Source: Trichopria drosophilae (Eukaryota > Arthropoda > Insecta > Hymenoptera > Diapriidae). From it: 64,000 nucleotides of DNA. Positions 1 through 10,100 of the stretch are shown one piece after another; the stretch's first letter is position 1; each line of letters begins with the position of its first letter. The stretch covers positions 92,191,501-92,255,500 of the forward strand of contig CM059586.1 of assembly GCA_030407085.1 (NCBI GenBank). The letters run 5' to 3'. The notes below the pieces were generated by a model. That model ran no database searches and was not told the origin of the DNA. It was given only the letters and a program-made list of their open reading frames with translations. Made by a program: the position numbers and the translations under genes.

Positions 1-288
1 CATTACGAAACCAAAGTAATATTATTGAAGAGAATAATAAGTTGAACTATGGCTTTCATTCTGCCATTGGGAATGGAATTGCCTACCTTGTGATGTATCT
101 AGTGTGACTAGAAGGAGTGCATTTGTTGCGGCAGTTAAAAATCGTTACACGCTGTTTTAGTTTCATATTATTTTAGGTATACTTTATTTTCATTTTTGTT
201 ATAGCGCTATACATATATACAATGTTCTAATTTTCTGTATTTAAAGGCCTTCGGGCCGTTGATCCATAAATAAATAAATAAATAAATT
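1..288 (+). mobile_element. 3' end of a non-LTR retrotransposon (Jockey/CR1-like)
   Basis: The frame ending at the TAG at 158-160 gives a peptide beginning WNCLPCDV and continuing to AAVKNRYTLF. This matches the WNxLPxxV signature at the C-terminus of non-LTR reverse transcriptase ORFs. It is followed by about 100 bp of 3' UTR and an AATAAATA simple tail at about 266-286, the usual end of such elements. The 5' part lies outside the window. Only the last 30 or so codons are visible, so the clade is uncertain. Confidence 0.6.
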
Positions 289-639
289 TACTGTATGTAC
301 AGATTTGATTGTTGGGATTTTAAATTTTGATGAAATATTGCTGAAATCATGGTCAAAGAAACTCATAGGATTTCCAGATTTGAAGGAAAGGAAGCGCAGA
401 AATTACGTTGAACCGCTTCCAATCGAACTGCAACTACTGCAGTAAAGGGTGACCAAACTGGGGAAGTGTACAGCAAAGGTGGCAGAACAAGGCATTTGAA
501 TATATAGATGATGGCATTACAATCGTGGAAAAATTTTGTAGATCTTATTATAAAGCCTAGTTGTTTCTAGGCTTTATTTGTAACATAAAATATATGATTC
601 GAAAAAGAGAGAGAACTATCAAAAAAGTAGCCAAGATCT
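289..639. other. intergenic or intronic spacer with possible transposase relic
   Basis: No gene is supported. The plus strand at about 430-555 gives short broken pieces (ending EYIDDGITIVEKF) that vaguely resemble the C-terminal tail of mariner transposases (RWxKCxxxxGEYxxx), but stops and a frameshift interrupt them. A perfect 10-bp hairpin lies at 551-576. Confidence 0.25.
551..576. repeat. perfect 10-bp hairpin
   Basis: TAAAGCCTAG at 551-560 and CTAGGCTTTA at 567-576 form a perfect stem with a 6-nt loop. It may be a transposon terminus or a chance structure. Confidence 0.5.
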
Positions 640-1083
640 TTTATATTATTTATGTACTTCATTTATTGATGTTTTATCAATAAAATACTGAAATGTCAGT
701 GGGTTTTTCAATCTACTGAAATGCATCACGTTTGTTTTAGAAATATTTAACGAAAGACAATTTGCTGTACACCACTCTTCAATATTGGAAAGATCTCTTT
801 GTAATTTTGACGCACACATCGGGGTTTCAATAACATTATATAATTTGATATCATCTGCATATAATAAAACGTTTCAGAAGGAAATTACATTAATGATATC
901 ATTTATGAAAACTAAAAACAAAAGTGGACCTAAATGTGATCCTTGGGGAACACCCGATGGCACATCAAATGACACCGAAGTGACACCTTTTATGCAAACT
1001 ATCTGTGATCGACCACAAAGATATGACTCGATACAACTCAATAACGGACTCGCGATACCAACGTTACACAATTTTCTAATTAA

Positions 1084-1945
1084 CCACTTCAGTGGTAGCT
1101 GTTTAAAAGTGCCAGAAGTGGTACAGCCCTGTACTTAAGATATCGAAAAACGGTGAAACACGGGTTCCATTTTTTCCTAAAATATATCATTTAACATTTA
1201 ATTAATCACTTAAAAAATCAAGTAATATTTCACATTTATGTCGGCCATCTTGGATCCACCATTTTGAATTTTCAAAATCTGATTTCAGATTTATAACCAG
1301 CGGCCCCGAAAACCCACGAGAACCCAGTTTCATAAAGTTTGGATAATTTTTCGCATTTCGGTCGGCCATCTTGGATCCGCCATTTTGAATTTTCAAAATC
1401 TAACTTCAGATTCGTAATCAGCGACCCCGAAAACCCCCGAGTAACAATTTTCAGCAGTTTTCCATATAAAGAAAAATGTGCGCCGCACATTTTAATAAAT
1501 TTAGCAAATTTACAGCCGCCATATTGGATCCGCCATTTTGAATTTTCCCATTTTGACGACAGATTCGGATTCAGCGACCCAAAATATCTTGGTATACGAA
1601 GTTTCATGCAAATTCATTAATAATTGTAAAAGTTATTGCAAAATGTACACATATGATCCATTACCACGTTTGTCAATAATTTTTTTTGTACATACAGTAG
1701 TCCTTCCCTTATTCTAATTTTCCCCTCTCCCCCACTACTTAGATTTGCTGTCTCACTTTTGTCTCCTTTTCTTTTGTTGCACATGCGCCGTTATTTGTAT
1801 TTAGAAAATCCACACGTCAACAGATATCAGTGGAGAAAATGCGTGAGGGGAAATATTAGAATAGGAGAAGAGAAAAAATTAGAATACGGGAAGACATTAG
1901 AATAAGGGAAGGACCACTGTATATGATCCATTACCATTGAAGTGG
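1084..1945. mobile_element. TTAA-flanked non-autonomous DNA element inserted in the RT relic
   Basis: Direct TTAA repeats at 1080-1083 and 1946-1949 bound inverted ends CCACTTCAGTGGTA and TACCATTGAAGTGG (mismatch in the middle). TTAA target duplication is the hallmark of piggyBac-type transposition. Inside are about three copies of a 120-130-bp module (about 1240-1600) containing GCCATTTTGAATTTTC and CAGCGACCCCGAAAACC. It has no transposase frame, so it would need a source elsewhere. A 225-bp MITE (1695-1919) has inserted into it. Confidence 0.75.
1695..1919. mobile_element. MITE with CAGTRGTCCTTCCCTTATTC inverted ends
   Basis: Inverted termini of about 24 bp (one mismatch near the tip) are flanked by TA on both sides (1693-1694, 1920-1921), as expected for a Tc1/mariner-type element. 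It carries no coding capacity. A second member of the family is at 55363-55612. Confidence 0.75.
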
Positions 1946-2425
1946 TTAATAACAAGTGGTTCACTGAATCGAAAGCCTTTGGAAAATCGAGATAGATACT
2001 GTCTACTTGATAACTACTATCCAATGATTCGGAAATGAAAGCTGTGAATAATAATAGATTAGTTATCACCGATCGACCCTTGATGAAACCGTGTTGCAAA
2101 GAAGATATTTTTGAAAATAAAAAATTACTTAATTTATTAGTAATGATAGCGTCAAATACTTTAGGGATAACACTAATTATGGAAACTGGACGATAATTTT
2201 TAATGTTTTGCTTATCGCCTTGTTTGAAAATAGGAGTACTACAATTTTGGAAAGATCCCTTGGTTCAAAGATTTATTGAATGAACGGTTCCATCAATGAC
2301 AATTGACAATTTTTTATGAAACACGGTGGGATGCTATCCGGACCACAATTAAAACTATTATCTAATTTAGACACTGCTTCCATAAAATCCTTACAGTCTA
2401 TTGTAAAATTTGATAAAATATCGAT

Positions 2426-2828
2426 AATATTATTAAGTTACTATTTTTATTCTTACTTTTTATGAGTCACTCATTCGCTAAGAGTGAACATTTCGCCATT
2501 TTTGTATAAAATTTCCATTAAAAAATTAAATTACTTGCATATTTCACGCATATCGATGGCTGCTGCATTATTACTTAGTATTTACGTAATTAGCAAGCCA
2601 ATGAATATATCTAAACTGTAAATTTTAATTTTTATAATCTTTTATTTTGTGGAAAAAAAATACGTGGATTTTACACTTTTTCGAAGAGTGACCCAAATAT
2701 GTTAAATTCACAATGGAAATGTAAATTTATGTCAAAGGTAGAAATAAAAATACCAGTAATAATCGTAGTAATTTTACGATTGTGTAATTAAAAGAATTTA
2801 AAATATCGTTTTAATGACTAAATTTTAG
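2426..2828. other. AT-rich sequence upstream of the first visible myotubularin exon
   Basis: No open frame or repeat is recognised. It ends in a plausible 3' splice site (TAAATTTTAG before 2829), so it is probably intron of the myotubularin gene. Confidence 0.4.
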
Positions 2829-4192
2829 GATATTCATCAACAAAATCGTTTATACGGATACACAGATACTTGCCTTGCGAATATTGATACACTCTATTTA
2901 TTAACGAGTGACAAGAAACGAAAGTTAGTACCAGGTTCATTGGTACCGTCAAAAGTGAAAGGAATTTTTATAATCTGTAAAGTAAGTTGAACTGATCTTA
3001 TTAAAAAGAATATTTTCAGTAATAAATTTACTTACATTTTAGAACCTAAGGACATGGACATTTTCTTTCAAGTTTTCACCTCTCGGTGACGGTAAAAATG
3101 TTTTAACAGCGTTATTACATCATGCATTTCCAACTAGACATCAACTTCTTTTTGCATACGATTACAAGTTAGTTTCGTTAATATATTTACAAAACGAACA
3201 AAAATTATATTAAATTTTTGTTATAGAGAACCTTACTACAGTAGTATTGACAAAAATGTACAACTATTTCGTTACATTAACGATTGGCAGAAAGAGTTGG
3301 ATCGTACATTGAATGGCGCAACGCATTTAAAAAAAGGATGGCGGTTATCCATCGTAAATGAAAAATTTCAAATGTGTCCAACGTACGTATTAACAAATTT
3401 TAAAATATTAATAAATGTAATAAAAACTTGTTGCCTACAGGTTATCGGAATTTATAATTGTACCAGTGTCGGTAACGGATAACCAATTAAGAAAAGCTGC
3501 GATACATTTCCAAGGCAGTCGACCGCCAGTTTGGTCATGGTCGAATCACCTTGGAGGTGCTTTAGTCAAAATGTCCGAACTGTTGTCGACAATAACAGAA
3601 AGAACGCAAGAAAATATTATGTTAGAAAATATTCGTAAGAATCATCCTCGGAAAATACAACCAGTCATTATTGAACTTAGCAAAGATATTATTAGCATTA
3701 AGTCGATAGCGTCAAGTTTTTCAAAATTTCTCGCCTTGTGTTCGCCAGGTATTTATTCGTATTATTTAATGAATTCTTTCGATAACTAAAGTTTAATTTT
3801 TCAGAAAATCTTCGGCAATTTTTGGTTCAAGATAATAGTTTTTATTCTCTGCTTGAAAGTACAAAATGGTTAAAACATGTGTCGTATTGTTTACAAAAAG
3901 CCGTAGAGGCAAGCGAACTTTTGGGCGAAGGTACTCCTGTCATTTTGCAAGGTAATTTCTGATTTATTTTAAGTAGTTGTATTTATTAGTTAAAATAATA
4001 TGTTTGGTTTAATTTGTAGAAGGCTCAGGCAGGGATATTTGCTGTGTTATATCTAGTTTAGTACAATTACTACTAGATCCGTATTTTCGAACTTTAAATG
4101 GGTTTCAATCTCTTGTGCAAAAAGAATGGGTTTCGGCTGGACATCCATTTTGTGATAGACTTGGTCATATTAATAAAAGCGAAGCTGAAAAG
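2829..4192 (+). CDS. myotubularin exons 1-6 visible in window (GRAM end and phosphatase-like domain)
   Basis: Six closely spaced exons have introns of only 52-68 bp. The first two encode the end of the GRAM-like domain (a KGIFIICK then NLRTWTFSF segment). The third and fourth carry the linker and [10 protein letters not shown] through SRPPVWSW. The fifth ends at the split codon just before EGSGRDICC, so the dead P-loop spans an intron. The sixth carries [15 protein letters not shown] and ends KSEAEK at a consensus donor (AAG then GTAAGT at 4193). Confidence 0.88.
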
Positions 4193-7100
4193 GTAAGTTT
4201 ATGGGCATATCTCCAGAACTTTTAAACTTTCGGTTATCATACATTACGATACGTTATTGAAACATAATTTAATAAACCTTTGTGCTCTTTAAATGTATCA
4301 TGTGTTTAATAATGACTATAATAAAAGTGAAGCTGGAAAAGGTAAGTTTATATATGGGCATATCTCTAGAACTTTTAAACTTTAGGTTGTCGTACATTAC
4401 AATACGATTATCAAAAAAATTTTGAAATATAATTTAACCCTTTGCAGCGCAGTGGTAACCCAGATTACCACCTTTTTAATTCACATCTTTTCTGTCTAGT
4501 TTCAATGCTTTCGAAGCAATATTCAAAAAATCTTTTTACAGTGGTAGAGGGGGCTTTTTAATACGTAACGAAAAGGATAATAAATGCAATTACGCAAAAT
4601 TATTAACAAGTATAAATAAATAAATTTAAAAAATCGTCGATTTTTTAGAAAGAAATCGTTTTTGAACGAACTAAAAGGTAAATTAGAACCAAATTTGGTA
4701 CTCGGAGGTTTTTGGTCGCTGATTACGAATTTGAAGTCGGTTTTGAAAAATTCAAAATGGCGGATGAATTTTTAAAAATTCATCTGATTTACTTGAAACT
4801 CGTTACTCGGGTGTTTCTGGGGTCGCCGATTACGAATCTGGCCTCGGATTTTGAATATTCAAAATGGAGGATCCAAGATGTCCGATCGAAATATGAAAAT
4901 GTACCCGATATTGATGAAGCTGTGTACTCGGGGTTTTTTGGGGTCGCTTATTACGAATCTGATCTCTGACTTTTATATTTAAAATTCCGAGTACATAGAG
5001 TATCAATCTCTATCAAGTAAATTTTTACATTTATGTAGGCCATCTTGGATCCACCATTTTGAATTTACAAAATCTGACTTCAGATTCGTAATCAGCGACC
5101 CCGAAAACCCCCGCGTAACAATTTTCATCAAAATCAAGTAAATTTTTTACATTTATGTCGGCCATCTTCGAGCCGCCATTTTGAATTTACAAAATCTGAC
5201 TTCAGATTCGTAATCAGCGACCCCGAAAACCCCCGCGTAACAATTTTCAGTTGTTTTCCGTATAAAGAAAAATGTGCGCCGCAAAGGGTTAATAAAACCT
5301 TTGTGCACTTTAAATGTATCAAGTGTTTAATAATGACTATAATGCGTAGGAACCAATGAGTGTAAATGAAACTATTCGACATTTTCTTGTGAGTGACAAG
5401 GTTTGTTTTTTTTTAGTTTAAACACCATAACTTTTTTAACAAAGAATTCTATCCCTTGTAGCTTATAACATAAGTAGTTGGAGATATAAGTAAATAAAAA
5501 AGCCTTGAAACAAGGTTGTGTTACACATAGAAATTAAATTATACACCTTCAAACTTGGGGGACAACTTTTTTTTAAATTTTACAAATTAGAACTAACCTA
5601 GAATAACGTTTATAACAAAATTTCTACACGATCGTGCAACGAGATTGCATTATCCATAGAATAAGTAATTTTAACCCGAATACGAATGTGTGCCACCTAT
5701 AGATAGGCACGGTGAATTTGGACTAAGTTCAACCCAAAAGTTAATGTACATCGCAGTTTTCTTTTGGAATTACTTTAGGGTGGTAGACTGATTATTTTAA
5801 GCCCAAAATGAAAATAATTGCCAAATTCAAGAATAGTTACTTACAGTGGCGCTCAAAAATATAGAGCCACCTCTAAATGTGAAAATGAATATTGTTTTGG
5901 ATTAAGGTACTTGAGTTCCGCGCAAAGTACATTACTTAGTTGTTTTCAGACAATGGTACAGAACGTTTCAAAGTGTGTTTGCTATCGATAATCCAGTTTT
6001 AAAGACTAATACTGTTAAAATCGATTTAAAGGTTAGTAATAATTAGGGTCAAAATAATAGAGCCACTTTAAACTGTAAGCATTTTAAATATTTTTATCAA
6101 CTCTAATATATTATTTTTACTACTATTTGTAAATAATTAATCACCCACCTTCATTTACTAGCAATGTTGTTGTTGCTTTTATTGTAGATGGGGAGAGCAA
6201 AGCATACAAGTGACGATGAACGTAAACAAATATTTCAATTATATAAACATGATTTATCGATGAATAAAATAGCACAACTTTTGCATGTTTCGCGGAAACG
6301 TATTCAAAATGCGATTAAGAAATCAAAAGAAACAAAAATACCAATTGATAATCGAGGAAGACCTCGAAAAACTTGTGCACGTATGGATCGAAAAATTACA
6401 CTAGAAGTGAAAAAAGACCCATTTTTGACTGCACCACGCCTTAAAGACATTTTATTCAACGAAAACAATATAAAACTGTCAACATCAACAATAAAAAGAA
6501 GATTGTGTGATGCGAAGATTAACGGTCGCATTTCTAAGAAAAAGCCACACGTATCGAAGCAAAATATTCGAAAAAGATCAGCGTTTGCTATTGTAGTAGC
6601 TCTATTTTTTTGAGCGCCACTGTAGAACTAAATTTTTCAGTAACTCCGAAAGTTCAGACCGTCTTTTTTCACGTTCCTGATTTTTGTAAAAAAAACCCAA
6701 TGCGGTCTCGGATTTTATAGTGAGCAAGTAATTGAATCAGTTCATTCCGATTTCAAAACTATATGGACAAAATATAAAGTTTCCAATGATCACTCCGATT
6801 ACCTGACACGACTACTTTGAGCTGTTTGTGAATATAATAGTCTTCACATGATGTAAATTTTATAATTAATTTATTTTGTGATTGTTGTAATCAAATATCT
6901 AAGATAAAAAGTTAAAATCATTAAAAAAGATGAAAATCGATCGAAAAGATCGATTATTTTCTTTTTGGTCTTAAAATAATCAGTCTACCACCCCAAAGTA
7001 ATTCCAAAAGAAAACAGTAATGTAGATTAACTTTTGGGTTGAATTAAATTTAAAAAATCGCTAATAAAAGGGAAAAATCAAGTTAATTTCAGTTTCTCTC

Positions 7101-10100
7101 CACCAATTATTTTCATTTTGGGCTTAAAATAATCAGTCTACCACCCCAAAGTAATTCCAAAAGAAAACAGCAATGTAGATTAACTTTTGGGTTGAATTAA
7201 ATGTTAAAAAAACGCTAAAAAATGGAAAATCAAGATATTTTCAGTTTTTCACCCCCCATTATTTTCATTTTAGGCTTAAAATAATCAGTCTACCACCCCA
7301 AAGTAATTCAAAAAGAAAATGGCGATGTATATTAACTTTTGGGTTGAACTTCGTCCAAGCTCACCGTGTAGGGAGTACGACTTTAAAAGTTAAGTTTCCA
7401 TGCGTAACTCATTACAACAAACCATATCTAAATAGAAAATGTTAAATTTAGCCTACAAATACTTTTAACTCGGCGTAATTTTTTTTACATTATTATCAAA
7501 ACATACAGAGAAATCTTTAACTTCTACACTATTCATAAAATGTGTATACGTAATGAAATATACGAGCTCATATTCGTGAGGCATATGCTTCTTAACCCAT
7601 TAAGAAATCGCTCTTTCGAATGCCGTTGAGAAAATTTTGAAAAAACCTCACTTAACCTCACTTTTGTAAGCAAATATATAAAAAATACAGAATTTTCATA
7701 TTTTTTGATGGGAAAAGATTTTTTGTTCTTTACAAAATGAACCCGAAAAGTGATCCCGATATCTAAGGAATAAAATCATGATCGGAAAATATTTTTGTTT
7801 CAAGATGGCAGTTTCAAAATGGCGGCTTAAAGGATTGTTCTTTTTATGGATTTAAAAATTCCGGGTTTTAAAAGTTATCTTATGCATTTTGGAAGATAAA
7901 ATATCATATATATGAGTTTTTAAGGTCGTTGATCACAATTCTGATGTCAGAATTTCAAAATACAAGATGGCGAATCTCCAAAATTTTTTAAAATTAAAGA
8001 ACTGTTATAGAATTTGTCATCAAGAGTTTTTATGGATAATGGGACATAAAAAGTTCACAGTTACATTATTAGATACAGATTTTTAAATAGTGACAAAATT
8101 AATAAGTTAACTTCTTTGGTTTCTATGTGTTTCCATGGTCATATATTACTCCTAGTGTATCAAAATCAGTCAAAATATTTTGAAAGTTTAACGTGAATTC
8201 CGTAATGTTATTTATTTATCTTTTTTTTATTTATTATTACTAAACGGATCTATTGATCCTTAACAAACAAATTATACATTGCAGTGAAGCCTCACAAAAT
8301 TAAACGCATACGCAAAGTAGCACATGTAAAAGAATCGCAAACGCAGATGTACATGTTTGAGTAGACATGACGAGCATACTCTGAGTGCTTATTAACAAGT
8401 CATACATAAAAATTCTAAGTAGATATTAATTATAAAAACGATGAACAGTCCCAGAAATCCCTCGTTTAAAACTCGTAAAGGTGTTTTGGTTGCAAAGAGA
8501 TAACTCCAAATTATTCCACGCCCTTTTCAGACGAGGTACGGGGGAGTAAAATATGTAATTATTTCTCGAGGTCGATTCGATGAGAGTCCTGTGATTACGT
8601 AGATGGTAAGGTATACTTCTATTCGGAAATAGGTTTAATAAATTTGGATCTGTAGATATCTTTAGAGTACGGGAAACGGTTAATAAGTCGTGATAAATGT
8701 GCAGAGATCTAATGGTGGGAAATTTGAATCTAAAGGAGATACTATGGAAACTATGGTCGAAGCGAGACATGGGATGATCAGTCTTAAACGAGAGATATCT
8801 TAGAGCCTTCCTCTGGACTGCCTCCAACAATTCGAAGTCTGAATCCGTATATGGAGACCATATAGATGACGCGTATATGAAATATGGTAAAACTAAAGTT
8901 CGGATAAGGTACGCTACAGTCATCGAATTTTGAAAGTCCTTTGTGGTACGCTTAATAAAACCTAACATTTTGGAGGCTTTCGATTGAACATAGATTAAAT
9001 GGTCTTGAAAAGTAAAGTTATAAGTAAACAATTAATTATGGATAAGGAAAATGAATTACAATGATTTTAACAGTAGTCAAATGATTGAACATCATCTTCG
9101 ATATCAGCGACTCCAAAAACCCCCAAATATAAATTTTTATGAAAATTCAATAATTTTGTTGAAAAATAATCCGTCACATTGCATACGCCATTTTGAATTT
9201 TGAAATTTTAACATCAGATTCATTCTCAACTGCCCCAGAAACCCCGCAGATATGAATTTTTATGAAATTTCAATAATGTTTTAAAAATTAGTCTGCCATA
9301 TTGGATCCGCCATTTTGAATTTTGAAATTTTGACATCAGATTCATTCTCAACTGCCCCAGAAACTCCCAGAGATGAATTTTTATGAAATATCAGTAATGT
9401 TTTAAAAATTAGTCTGTCATATTGGATCCGCCATTTTGAATTTTAAAATTTTAACATCAGATTCTTTCTCAACGACCATAGAAACCGTAATATACCAAGT
9501 TATACGAATGTCTATCCATAGAAAAAAGTGTATGGATTTAGTAACCACCTTTATGGTAAGAAACTAGTGCGCAGGTGAGTTAACGAGGTGCAAAAATAAG
9601 TTACGCGAGTTACTTCCTATTGCTTGGGCAGTACCGAAGACAATAAAACTAGCTTCAACAATGTAACTTAAAAAAATTTATTTTTACATTTAAACTTATA
9701 AATTTAAAAGTTCTTGAGATATGCCCATATTTTAATACTAATGTATTAACCCGTTTCGTCCCAAAATGACAAAATTTGTCGCCGGCTTTCGTTCTCCGTA
9801 AGTTTATGGATATCTTTGAGATATTCTTATGAAATTTAGGTTTTTTATAGTTTTTGGGTATGCTCTTTTCGAATCTGAAGTCCGTTCTTCGATATCACTT
9901 TCCGTTTTTTAAATATGGCCACTTAAATGAAAGAAACCGTGGAAAAAGGCAAAAACTTTTTCAGTAAACTAAAATTTTTATTGCGAAGGAATTCCGAAAT
10001 CGCGTCAGGCCTCAGAATCCTGTGGCATAATGAGTTTTCCTAAAAGTTGGTCAATATTACGATATAAATTATAAAATGGCGTCTTTCAAAATGGCACTAT

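Larger units (their letters stand above)
640..2425 (-). mobile_element. non-LTR retrotransposon reverse transcriptase relic, split by a later insertion
   Basis: Read on the minus strand, 2425 to about 1950 encodes the front of a reverse transcriptase domain: a KNYRPVS block, QHGFIKGRS and DFPKAFDSVNH. From 1079 to about 646 the domain resumes with SGVPQGSHLGPLLF, then LLYADD and a W-C-L-N-KT block. These are the standard RT motifs in the right order, so this is the polymerase core of a Jockey/CR1-like ORF2. At least one frameshift lies near 2230-2300, so the copy is dead. The break at 1084-1945 is a TTAA-flanked element. Removing it with one TTAA puts both halves back in one frame. The endonuclease and C-terminal regions are absent. 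Confidence 0.85.
5708..7368. mobile_element. inverted-repeat DNA element hosting a nested Tc1 copy
   Basis: The left end beginning CACGGTGAATTTGG and the right end CCAAGCTCACCGTG are inverted copies that stay similar for about 110 bp. Sequence TAGG flanks both sides (5704-5707, 7369-7372), a likely 4-bp target duplication. The right arm is followed inward by two more direct copies of the same terminal block. The Tc1 element at 5844-6622 sits inside the left part. No transposase for the host element is visible. Confidence 0.7.

Noticed and set aside
785..1138. 117-codon plus-strand frame
   Set aside because: Antisense of the reverse transcriptase relic.
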